64,000 nucleotides of DNA from SIG701 sp045611685 (lineage in GTDB: Bacteria > Bacillota > Clostridia > Oscillospirales > CAG-272). Below the pieces are notes generated by a model. That model was not told the origin of the DNA, searched no databases, and saw only the letters and a list, made by a program, of their open reading frames with translations. A program made the position numbers and the translations under genes. The stretch spans positions 1-64,000 of the forward strand of contig JAZKXO010000056.1 in NCBI GenBank assembly GCA_045611685.1, written 5' to 3'. Positions 41,269 through 49,050 of the stretch are shown one piece after another (position 1 is the stretch's first letter; each line of letters begins with the position of its first letter).

Positions 41269-41302
41269 AGTAGCATACAAAGAGAAAACAGGAGTGTGTG
41301 CT

Positions 41303-42337
41303 ATGGAACAAAAGATCCTTGATTATACCGTCGGTGTTTTAACGGAGATCCTTCGGGTGGACAGCCCGTCGGGCTTCACCGACAAAGCGGCAGAATACGC
41401 GTATGAACTACTGAAGGAAATGGGATATGCCCCCGAACTCACGAAAAAAGGCGGTGTCCTTTGCTCGCTCGGCGGCGAGGATGCCGAGGATGCGCTTCTT
41501 CTCTCGGCGCATATTGATACCTTGGGCGCTATGGTGGCGGAGGTGAAAGGGAACGGACGGCTTCGTCTTACGCCCGTGGGCGGATTCAGCGCGAATAACG
41601 CAGAAGCGGAGTGCGTGCGCGTGTATACGCGTGACGGAAAAACGGTATCCGGCACGATCCAGCTTGTAAATGCATCCGTGCACGTGAACCCGAATTATTC
41701 CTCGACGGGGCGCTCCTTCGATACGGTGGAGTGCGTGCTCGATGAAAACGTCCGCTCCGCCGATGACATTCGCGCACTCGGCATTGATACCGGTTGTTTC
41801 GTCTGTGCCGATCCACGCACGGTTATCACGGAGTCGGGTTACGTAAAGAGCCGTTTTCTCGATGATAAGCTGAGTGCGGCCATCCTCCTCGGATTTGCGA
41901 AATATCTGAAAGAAAATGAGATCACACCGCGCCGCCGCATCTATATGCATCTTACCGTGTTTGAGGAGCTCGGACACGGCGCATCTGCTACGATGCCAAA
42001 GGGCGTTACGGAGATGCTCGGTGTGGATATGGGCTGTGTGGGCGACGGACTTGCCTGTACGGAGCACGACGTGTCAATCTGCGTGAAGGATTCAAGCGGA
42101 CCGTATCACTACGGTATGACGAACCGCCTTATCGCCTTGGCGAAAGAGAAGAACATTTCCTACGCCGCTGACGTATATCCGTTTTACAGTTCGGACTGCT
42201 CCGCCGCAGTTCGCACCTTCGACGTGAAGGACGCGCTCATCGGACCGGGTGTGTACGCATCGCACGGGTATGAGCGGTCGCATCTCGACGGCGTCAGAAA
42301 CACGTTCGATCTTCTTTGCGCTTACGTGGGAATATAA
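41303..42337 (+). CDS. M42 family aminopeptidase
   Basis: A 344-residue dinuclear-metal peptidase of the M42 (glutamyl aminopeptidase/FrvX/CelM) family. LLLSAHIDTLGAMV (about 59-72) gives the first metal His and Asp; SRFLDDKLSAAI (about 180-191) the bridging Asp; FEELGHGAS (about 212-220) the catalytic Glu pair; and SHGYERSHLDGV near the end the last His ligand. M42 enzymes form tetrahedral dodecamers in the cytosol and trim peptides. GGAG precedes ATG 41303. Monocistronic. Confidence 0.92.
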   Translation: MEQKILDYTVGVLTEILRVDSPSGFTDKAAEYAYELLKEMGYAPELTKKGGVLCSLGGEDAEDALLLSAHIDTLGAMVAEVKGNGRLRLTPVGGFSANNAEAECVRVYTRDGKTVSGTIQLVNASVHVNPNYSSTGRSFDTVECVLDENVRSADDIRALGIDTGCFVCADPRTVITESGYVKSRFLDDKLSAAILLGFAKYLKENEITPRRRIYMHLTVFEELGHGASATMPKGVTEMLGVDMGCVGDGLACTEHDVSICVKDSSGPYHYGMTNRLIALAKEKNISYAADVYPFYSSDCSAAVRTFDVKDALIGPGVYASHGYERSHLDGVRNTFDLLCAYVGI

Positions 42338-42350
42338 CAGTATTTGAAAA

Positions 42351-42538
42351 GGAGTTGTTGCATTCATAAAAGCAACAACTCCGCGAGCATTCCCTTGTCC
42401 GCTGAGGCGGCCATTTTTGCCCGTTACGGGCAAAAAATCGGGAAGTCTCGCAACAAATTCCATTGGAGTTTCAAATATTTGCGTCTTTGCCGCAAATATT
42501 TGGGGCTGTCGCAGCTAAATGCGACAGCTCCTTTTTTG
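42351..42538. other. Five-hairpin structured element ending in a terminator
   Basis: In 190 bases between convergent genes there are: H1 GGAGTTGTTGC (42351-42361)/GCAACAACTCC (42372-42382); an outer stem GCGAG..TTCCC (42384-42395)/GGGAA..CTCGC (42440-42451) that encloses H2 CCGC/GCGG (42399-42410) and H3 TTTTTGCCCG/CGGGCAAAAA (42414-42436); H4 a perfect 12-bp CAAATATTTGCG (42472-42483)/CGCAAATATTTG (42491-42502); and H5 GGGGCTGTCGCA/TGCGACAGCTCC (42503-42532) followed by six Ts. H5 is a good terminator for the peptidase gene. The rest is far more structure than a terminator needs; it looks like a small mobile palindromic element or a structured RNA. Confidence 0.7.
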
Positions 42539-42539
42539 T

Positions 42540-42938
42540 CTATGAATCTTCAAGGGGAAGTGTGGTGAGAGCGCCAAAGCGGGATTCGTACGCCTGCACA
42601 GTATCCCCGAGAAGTCGCCGGTAAGTGTCGTAGTACCTGAGAACGGAGGGATCGTCGGGGTACATATCAAGATGCATTGTCGCTTGTGCCAATGCAATAC
42701 TGTAGTTCTGAATCTGTCGGAGCAGATGGCGTCTTGTTACGCTCGGTGCCGGTCGGTGTGTGCTTGCGGGTACACTTTGCGGCGAAGGCAGCGTGCCTCT
42801 TTGAAATATGCCGTCCTGTTCTGCGAACAGTCGGTCTCGAAGTTCCTTGCCGATGCGATCACGTGGGGAGGCAGTGTCGGCATTTTCATCGGAGAATCCG
42901 GGAATACCCTGCCTCAGAAATCCGTTTTGTCTGTCCAT
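42540..42938 (-). CDS. cotJB: CotJB-like spore coat protein
   Basis: A 132-residue protein whose C-terminal 70 residues (LLRQIQNYSIALAQATMHLD, MYPDD, then ESRFGALT) follow the CotJB pattern of an IQxYxFAL-type helix, LDxHPDD and YGPLT. CotJB is an inner spore coat protein usually encoded in a cotJABC operon, but here neither cotJA nor cotJC is adjacent. It also has an N-terminal extension of about 60 low-complexity residues and lacks the Trp/Pro-rich tail of normal CotJB, ending at LEDS. It is the only gene in the window that stops with TAG. ATG 42938 follows GGAG at 11 bases; longer in-frame forms lack a ribosome site. Confidence 0.7.
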   Translation of the reverse strand: MDRQNGFLRQGIPGFSDENADTASPRDRIGKELRDRLFAEQDGIFQRGTLPSPQSVPASTHRPAPSVTRRHLLRQIQNYSIALAQATMHLDMYPDDPSVLRYYDTYRRLLGDTVQAYESRFGALTTLPLEDS

Positions 42939-43144
42939 ATATACTGATCTCCCGAAGGAGAAATCCTTTCCTATGTCGTTTTCATCTCTGCCGCCCGGGG
43001 CGGCTGACGATCGGATTTTCGATCGTATTACAGTATATGCGACCAAATCCGCGCCCGATACAAAGGAAACTCCCGCGCTCGGACAATACCCTGTTTTTTG
43101 TCGGACACAAAACGCAAATTTTTTGAAAAAACATTCTAAACTTG

Positions 43145-43173
43145 TTGGCTTCCACGAGGATTTATGATATAAT
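43145..43173 (+). promoter_or_regulatory. rnhA promoter
   Basis: TTGGCT (43145-43150), 17-bp spacer, TATAAT (43168-43173), 38 bases before the start codon. Confidence 0.65.
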
Positions 43174-43210
43174 ATAAAAGGTTAAAACGGCAGATCGGAA
43201 GGACGAAAAC

Positions 43211-43648
43211 GTGAAGCATGTAGATATATATACGGACGGCTCCTGCCGGAAAAATCCGGGGCCGGGCGGCTGGGGTGCGATCCTCGTTTACGGTAAGCGA
43301 GAGCTTGCGCTTTCGGGCGGTGAGGCGGAGACGACGAATAATCGAATGGAACTGACCTCGGTGATCGAGGCGCTTTCCCGTCTTAAGGAACCGTGCGAGG
43401 TAACGCTCACTTCCGATTCGAAATACGTTCTGGACGGTCTTTCCAAGGGGTGGGCTGCATCGTGGCGCGCCCGCGGCTGGAAGAAATCGGACGGCTCTCC
43501 CGCTTTGAATCCCGATCTGTGGGAGAAACTTCTGGAACTTTCGGAAAAACACGTCGTGGAGTATGTGTGGGTTAAGGGACACGCCGGTCATCCGTATAAT
43601 GAGCGGTGTGATACAATGGCACAAGAGGAGTCAGGGAAGTACGTATGA
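43211..43648 (+). CDS. rnhA: Ribonuclease HI
   Basis: A 145-residue RNase H that cuts the RNA of RNA-DNA hybrids. The catalytic DEDD set is visible: IYTDGSCRKNPGPGGWG (D9), NNRMELTSVIEAL (E48), LTSDSKYV (D71) and GHPYNERCD (D134), with VKGHAGH before it. GTG 43211 is the start, with GGAAGGA upstream. Full length for a bacterial type HI enzyme without an N-terminal hybrid-binding domain. The next gene overlaps by four bases. Confidence 0.96.
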   Translation: MKHVDIYTDGSCRKNPGPGGWGAILVYGKRELALSGGEAETTNNRMELTSVIEALSRLKEPCEVTLTSDSKYVLDGLSKGWAASWRARGWKKSDGSPALNPDLWEKLLELSEKHVVEYVWVKGHAGHPYNERCDTMAQEESGKYV

Positions 43649-43962
43649 ATCTGTGGGATGCATTTTTGACAGATAACGGCACCACTGTTTTTTTGGGTGT
43701 TTTGCTTTATCTCTCGGCTATTTCGATCCTTTCCGTTATCGTTACGATGGAGGATAAGAGATATGCAAAGATTCCGCGGCATCGCAGGGTGCCTGAAGCA
43801 ACGCTGCTTTTGTACGCCACGTTCGGCGGATCGGTAGCGATGCTCACGACGATGCTTTTTATCCGTCATAAGACGAAGCATATAAAATTCATGCTGGGCC
43901 TTCCGCTCATCATTCTGTTTCAAGCGGTGGTGGCGGTGTGGATCGCCGTATATGTATTCTGA
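43645..43962 (+). CDS. DUF1294 membrane protein
   Basis: A 105-residue protein with three to four hydrophobic segments (about 14-34, 54-68, 84-104) and the DUF1294 core RRVPEATLLLYATFGGSVAM followed by RHKTKHIKFMLGLP. Function unknown; the family is sometimes fused to cold-shock domains. It overlaps rnhA by ATGA and so is co-translated. Confidence 0.87.
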   Translation: MNLWDAFLTDNGTTVFLGVLLYLSAISILSVIVTMEDKRYAKIPRHRRVPEATLLLYATFGGSVAMLTTMLFIRHKTKHIKFMLGLPLIILFQAVVAVWIAVYVF

Positions 43963-46242
43963 TTACGGCGCCACTAAAAAAGAGACCGTTTCGGCGCTCG
44001 TTCGGACATCTGTCCCGACGAGCGCTTGTTTTAATTCTGCGGATATATACTTGACACTGTCTCCACGGAACACGGCTACGCGGAGGTCATCGGGGAGGGA
44101 AATAGTGATATTCGTTTTATAAAGCGGACCGTGCGTGCCGAATACGAGCATATCGGCCGCCGTCTTTTCAGCGTATGCGGGGATTTCTGTGGCGGCGGCA
44201 CCGAGATATACGAACGTCTTCTCACCCGCGCGTATCGAAAATGCAATGATCGGATGCGTTGAACGCGAAATGGATTTACGCTTTTCTGAAAGGATTTCCA
44301 CCGAGTCTCCAAAGCGTACGGTATCCTCTGCCTCGTAGGTGTATATTGGTATGCTTCTTTCCTTGGCGAATGTCGAAATAGAAGAGTATACAGCTGCTTC
44401 GTCGGGTGTTGTCGGAGAAGGCAGGAGAATCGAGCGAACGTACGTCGCATCGCACAGGCGGCTGACGCCATCAACGTGCCGATTATGGAGATGCGTAAGG
44501 TAAAGTGCCTCCAGCTCCGTAGTCCCGTTCGATGCTGCCTGTCCGTACGCCGCGTGCATTGCTCCGTATGAACCGTCGGATATATCGATAAGCATGGTAT
44601 CACCGGCTGTCATTACGATGACGGCGTCATTTTTGCCTTTGACGACGGAGATGACTTTTACCTGATTGGCTGAGAGAATGTTTTCGGTGATGATCGATGT
44701 GGCAAACATAAGGCATACAACGATTATTGTCGAGAGAAGTTTCCTGAGAGAGCGTCTGCTTCGGCAAAGCGGCGTCGCCATCATGAGTGCAAAGAGCATT
44801 GCCGCGTAAAAGGGCGCAAACGAATACGAGAGGGATAGGGTGATGCCGCGTAGCGAAGCGAGACTGCCGGCAAGAACGTGAGTGCATTCGGAGAGTCCCT
44901 TGATGGCTGTGCCGAGCGCGAATGCGACGGGGGCGAGAGGACGTGCGATAAGATAGATCGGCGTCAAAAGAAGAAGCAGATTCACAAGCGGCGTGAACAG
45001 TACGGCGGCGAGCGGCGTCAAAAGGGAAACCTCGCCGAAATAGAGGCAGAGAAGGGGCAAAAGCGCGATCTGCACGACGATTGGCAAAAAGAACGCCGCA
45101 AGCGCTTTTCGAACGGTGTGGCGCACGCGCGAGACGGGTACGTCCGTCCTCAGCGTATCAGTGATGTGAGAGAAAACGCACAGCGCCAAAACGGCGGTTA
45201 CGGACAACTGAAGCCCGACGGAATAAAAGGAGGCGGGATCCATGACGCACATCAGAAACGAGGCGATCCCGAGGGAGGTTACGGTGTCGCTCCTTCGGTT
45301 GAAAAAGAGAGCGGCGTGGGTTATGAGCATCATAATCCCTGCGCGGACGACGGTTGCGGAAAGTCCGCACAGAAGCATATATCCCACGTCGGCGACCGAG
45401 AGAATGAGCGCGCGCAGCTTTTTATTTGGGACAAGCGGGCGGAGGATTCTTTCAAGCCCGCCGAGCAAAATTGTGAAATGAAGTCCGCTGATCGCTAAGA
45501 GATGCGATATTCCGAGACGGCGGAAATCACGGTTGAGCGAGTCGGCAAGCGTCGTTCTGTCGCCTAAAAAGAGTGCCGCGGCGAGGGCACTTTCTTCGCG
45601 CCCGAGATCGGCGCGAAGCATACCGACAAGAGACTCGCGCCACCCGATAAAGAACGATCTTAATCCGCCTTCCGTCTTGTCGAGGTAGGTAACGTCGGTG
45701 GCCTCTGCAGAGAGGGAAGTGTTTATGGAATAATAATACCGTCTTTTGGGAAAGGAGCCGCTGTATTCCGGAATGACAGAAAACTTAGCCGTGGCCGATA
45801 CTTGATCGCCGGCTTCGAGACCGGACGCGTCCGTTTCGAGAAGAACGCGCACCGTCTCACCGCTCTCGAGCATGACATCTGCCGTGTACGCTGTCGAGAA
45901 GGCGGTGACGTAGGATGTATCGCGAATGACGGCGGTGATCTCGGCGGTCGTACCGTCCAGTTCTCTTATGGGGCGATCGAACGTTCGCCATTGATACCAA
46001 CTGAAAAAAGCAACCGAGAGCGCGACGGCGGCAAGGCTGAGACGGAGAAGTGAGATAAATCTCGGATGGGCGTGGAAAGAAAAAAACGCCCGTATGGACG
46101 GCAGAAAAGACAGTGCCAGGAGAACCGCGGCAATAAAAAGGGACAAAAGGAGTACCGCCAATGAGAAAAAGGCGGCGGCAAATCCGGTATATACAAATAA
46201 AAGGCAGAAGAGTGCGCCTTTCCGATGCCAAAGCATATCCAT
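43963..46242 (-). CDS. comEC: ComEC/Rec2-type DNA uptake channel with degenerate MBL domain
   Basis: A 759-residue polytopic membrane protein. Order: N-terminal helices (about 8-75), DUF4131/OB region (about 80-190), competence domain with many helices and GISHLLAISGLHFTILLGG-type core (about 235-510), and a C-terminal metallo-beta-lactamase-like domain (about 530-759). ComEC transports single-stranded DNA during transformation. In the MBL domain the usual HxHxDH is HLHNRH (584-589), with the Asp replaced by Arg, and the later GD motif reads YLGAA, so metal-dependent nuclease activity is probably lost. GAGGTG sits before ATG 46242. Confidence 0.9.
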   Translation of the reverse strand: MDMLWHRKGALFCLLFVYTGFAAAFFSLAVLLLSLFIAAVLLALSFLPSIRAFFSFHAHPRFISLLRLSLAAVALSVAFFSWYQWRTFDRPIRELDGTTAEITAVIRDTSYVTAFSTAYTADVMLESGETVRVLLETDASGLEAGDQVSATAKFSVIPEYSGSFPKRRYYYSINTSLSAEATDVTYLDKTEGGLRSFFIGWRESLVGMLRADLGREESALAAALFLGDRTTLADSLNRDFRRLGISHLLAISGLHFTILLGGLERILRPLVPNKKLRALILSVADVGYMLLCGLSATVVRAGIMMLITHAALFFNRRSDTVTSLGIASFLMCVMDPASFYSVGLQLSVTAVLALCVFSHITDTLRTDVPVSRVRHTVRKALAAFFLPIVVQIALLPLLCLYFGEVSLLTPLAAVLFTPLVNLLLLLTPIYLIARPLAPVAFALGTAIKGLSECTHVLAGSLASLRGITLSLSYSFAPFYAAMLFALMMATPLCRSRRSLRKLLSTIIVVCLMFATSIITENILSANQVKVISVVKGKNDAVIVMTAGDTMLIDISDGSYGAMHAAYGQAASNGTTELEALYLTHLHNRHVDGVSRLCDATYVRSILLPSPTTPDEAAVYSSISTFAKERSIPIYTYEAEDTVRFGDSVEILSEKRKSISRSTHPIIAFSIRAGEKTFVYLGAAATEIPAYAEKTAADMLVFGTHGPLYKTNITISLPDDLRVAVFRGDSVKYISAELKQALVGTDVRTSAETVSFLVAP

Positions 46243-46320
46243 TTTATCACCTCGGGGAGTTGTGCTTTTATGATATCAGCCAAGTCGGAAAATGTCAATA
46301 CGGATAGCGCGATTTTATAA

Positions 46321-46348
46321 AAAAAGCACCGCAAAAGCGGTGCTTTTT
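46321..46348. terminator. Terminator between comEC and htrA
   Basis: AAAAAGCACCGC (46321-46332), AAAA loop, GCGGTGCTTTTT (46337-46348). It ends the minus-strand htrA transcript just before comEC. Confidence 0.9.
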
Positions 46349-46355
46349 TTATATA

Positions 46356-47723
46356 TTATTCGCCAAACTGGACGGACTGGGAATTTCCGGGGATGAGTTC
46401 GTAGCAGGTCGCTTCTACTTCCATCAGTTTGCCGCCGCGGTAGATCGTGAACTTGATTTTATCGCCGACTTCGTGTCTCTTGACGATTGCGGCGACGTCG
46501 TCGGAGGTGGAGATTTCCTCGCCCTCGACGGCGATCACGCGGTCGCCCTGCTGGAACACTTTGTCATTGAGTCCCTCATCCATGCCGACGATATACACGC
46601 CAAGGCTTCTGAGGTTATAATACAGCGCTTGCTGGAAACTTGTAACGTCGTACATGGAGATGCCCAGGTACGGCTTTCCGCTGACGTACCCTTTCGTGAT
46701 GAGCTGCTCGGCAATGTTTACCGCTTCGTTCACCGGAATGGCAAAGCCGAGGCCCTCTATGCCCGTGCCCGAGGATTTCGCGTTGACCACACCGATGAGC
46801 TCGCCTGCCATATTAAACAAACCGCCGCCGGAGTTGCCGGGGTTGATGGCGGTGTTCGTCTGGAGCAGGTTCATCGTTGTGCCGTCCACGTTGATCTCGC
46901 GGTTGAGAGCGCTGATGATGCCATTCGTTACCGTGCCGCCGAGCTCGCCGAGCGGGTTTCCGACCGCGATCACTTCCTCACCCACGGCGAGATTGTCGCT
47001 GTTGCCGACGATGACGGCGGGGAGTTCCAAAGCGTCGATCTTGAGGACCGCGATATCCGCATCGGCATCCGTTCCCACGACGGTGGCTTTATATTCGGTA
47101 CCGTCCGTCATGCGTACGGTGATCGTGTTTGCGATCGCGTTGTTGTTCTCCGTGTCCGCAATGACGTGATTGTTCGTCAGAATGTATCCGTCAGCAGAGA
47201 GGATGATACCCGAGCCGGCACCCTGCGTTACGTACTGGAAGTAGGAGTTTACGAGGTGCTCCGTCGTAATCTCCACCACCGATGCGTGCACCGTTTCGGC
47301 AACTGCATAATAGGTGGACGTGCCGCCCGTCGCGGACATACCGTTCTGGGGTACGGTTGCAGACTGATAGATCACGGTGGTGTTGTTTGTGGAGGAGCCT
47401 TGAGGCTGTGCGGGCATACTGTTCGTTGCGAGATACGCACCGATGAAGCCGGACGCGCAGGAGAGAAGGAGCATGCATGCGCACAAAACAGCAATCGTAC
47501 CGATAGAGACGCCGCTTTTCTTTTTTGGTGGTTTTTTCGGTGCGGGCGTCGGTGCCGGATTATAAGAGGTGTATACGTGCGAATGCGCAACCGTTTCGGG
47601 CTCGGCAGTTTTGGGCTCTTCGGCGGGTATTTCATTCCCTATATTCGGTTCGCTTTCGATCGGTGCCGGATTGTTTTCCGCTTTCGGATTGTTTTCGTTT
47701 TCGTTGTACAGATCGTTATTCAT
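46356..47723 (-). CDS. htrA: HtrA/DegP-like membrane-anchored serine protease
   Basis: A 455-residue S1C protease. An acidic, Asn/Pro-rich cytoplasmic N-terminus (about 1-75), one membrane helix (about 77-105), a trypsin-like domain with LTNNHVIAD (His), DADIAVLKID (Asp) and NPGNSGGGLFN (Ser), then one PDZ domain (about 355-450). It degrades misfolded proteins at the outer face of the membrane. In Bacillus htrA lies at the end of the walRK operon; here it is alone, flanked by terminator and vanY-like gene. AAGGAGC precedes ATG 47723. Confidence 0.94.
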   Translation of the reverse strand: MNNDLYNENENNPKAENNPAPIESEPNIGNEIPAEEPKTAEPETVAHSHVYTSYNPAPTPAPKKPPKKKSGVSIGTIAVLCACMLLLSCASGFIGAYLATNSMPAQPQGSSTNNTTVIYQSATVPQNGMSATGGTSTYYAVAETVHASVVEITTEHLVNSYFQYVTQGAGSGIILSADGYILTNNHVIADTENNNAIANTITVRMTDGTEYKATVVGTDADADIAVLKIDALELPAVIVGNSDNLAVGEEVIAVGNPLGELGGTVTNGIISALNREINVDGTTMNLLQTNTAINPGNSGGGLFNMAGELIGVVNAKSSGTGIEGLGFAIPVNEAVNIAEQLITKGYVSGKPYLGISMYDVTSFQQALYYNLRSLGVYIVGMDEGLNDKVFQQGDRVIAVEGEEISTSDDVAAIVKRHEVGDKIKFTIYRGGKLMEVEATCYELIPGNSQSVQFGE

Positions 47724-47822
47724 AGGGTGCTCCTTTGTAAGAATCACTTATGAAGATAGTATACTGCCCCAATGTGATGGATTTTTGAAGAGGCAGAAAA
47801 TATTCATTGAATGTTCGGGATG

Positions 47823-48971
47823 TCAGCGTGACAGAGATACCGTTACGATGAAGCCGTTTTGGTTGTCGCCCGAGATCTCGTATTCGGTATAGCCTTCGGG
47901 AATCGGAATGCTTGTCGTCGGGGCTATGGGGTCTTTTTCTACGTAGTAGACCATATATCCGTCATCGGGCAAGGTGAAGCCATCCGTGCGGGATGTTGTG
48001 CCGTCGGATGCTATAAGCAGGCGATCACCATCCCAGGTGAACGTGTGGATATAGTCTATGTACTGCTCGTAGCAAAGCCCGAGATCGGTGAGAAGCTGTG
48101 CGTGCGGCGTGCCGATGTAGCGGTAATGCCACGGCTCGGCGGCGCAGCCGGTCAGCTCCTGCATTTCCTCGGTATAGCGGAGGATAAAGCCGTAGCGAGG
48201 AGCGTTTTCAATAATCCAAGCGCCTGCCTCGTATTCGGGGAAGTAGTACTGCTTGCCGTCCACAAAGATACACATATCAATGGCAAGGCCGCTGTGATGC
48301 TCGCTCGCGCCCGGATCTGCCACATACAGTTTGGCTTTCTCCTCACCCATGGTGGCGATACGCGACGCCATAATGGACTCTTGATCCTTGTACGTGCGGT
48401 ATCCACTCGTGATAAGGACGTCTTTACATCCGGTGGCTTCGCTGAAATCTACAAGCATACCGTCAAAGATGGAAAAAATTTCGCTGGCGATCGAAATAGA
48501 AGAGCCGCTGAGCGCATACACGGGGGATTTGTTTCCGTAAAAAACGGTTTGTTTTACGGGAATATCAAAGGAATAGGGGTTCTGTTTGTTCACAAGTATC
48601 AGACTGCCGCGCGTGATCTTCGCATTATCGACCGATACGGTTACCGATTTCGGTTCGGTGAGCGCGGGTGGCGGGCCGATGAAGGAAAGATCTGTTGGCT
48701 CCGTTACGATCGTACATTCCGTCGTTAAGGGAGGGATCGTCTCATACGGATAGAGGACCTCATCCGTACTTGAAACAACGGGCGTGTCGGGGATGAGCGT
48801 CGGTCTTTCGCTTTGCGAAATGAAAAACAGAGAAACGAGGATGACCGAGAGAAACAAAACGGCGGCGATCAGAGCGCCGGTCGTTCCGGCGGTACGGCGG
48901 TAGCGCGCGTTGTTTTTTACCTCGGGCAGATTGTACTGTTCAAACAAATCGTGATTGTTTTTTCGTGCCAT
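47823..48971 (-). CDS. VanY/DacB-type D-alanyl-D-alanine carboxypeptidase
   Basis: A 382-residue zinc peptidase. A cytoplasmic start, one membrane helix (about 30-52) and a Pro/Thr-rich linker are followed by a peptidase M15B domain: TSGYRTYKDQ (about 190-199), SEHHSGLAIDMCIF (HxxxxxxD zinc ligands, about 225-238) and AEPWHYRYIG (catalytic Glu and last His, about 279-288). It should trim the terminal D-Ala of peptidoglycan stems; without vanHAX neighbours it is a housekeeping enzyme rather than vancomycin resistance. GGGGG lies upstream of ATG 48971. Confidence 0.92.
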   Translation of the reverse strand: MARKNNHDLFEQYNLPEVKNNARYRRTAGTTGALIAAVLFLSVILVSLFFISQSERPTLIPDTPVVSSTDEVLYPYETIPPLTTECTIVTEPTDLSFIGPPPALTEPKSVTVSVDNAKITRGSLILVNKQNPYSFDIPVKQTVFYGNKSPVYALSGSSISIASEIFSIFDGMLVDFSEATGCKDVLITSGYRTYKDQESIMASRIATMGEEKAKLYVADPGASEHHSGLAIDMCIFVDGKQYYFPEYEAGAWIIENAPRYGFILRYTEEMQELTGCAAEPWHYRYIGTPHAQLLTDLGLCYEQYIDYIHTFTWDGDRLLIASDGTTSRTDGFTLPDDGYMVYYVEKDPIAPTTSIPIPEGYTEYEISGDNQNGFIVTVSLSR

Positions 48972-49004
48972 AGACAAAAACCCCCTTTATTCGGAGCAAG
49001 TTTC

Positions 49005-49030
49005 AAAAAAGGGAGAGGTTATCCTCTCCC
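49005..49030 (-). terminator. pnp terminator
   Basis: Minus strand: GGGAGAGG-ATAA-CCTCTCCC followed by TTTTTT, directly after the pnp stop and before the carboxypeptidase gene. Confidence 0.88.
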
Positions 49031-49050
49031 TTATCTTTGAAGCGATTCTA

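Noticed and set aside
46473..47753. A 426-codon plus-strand frame
   Set aside because: It is antisense to htrA; composition is His/Arg/Val-rich without any family pattern.
47823..48971. Vancomycin resistance locus
   Set aside because: Only a VanY-type carboxypeptidase is present, with no vanRS, vanH, vanA or vanX neighbours.
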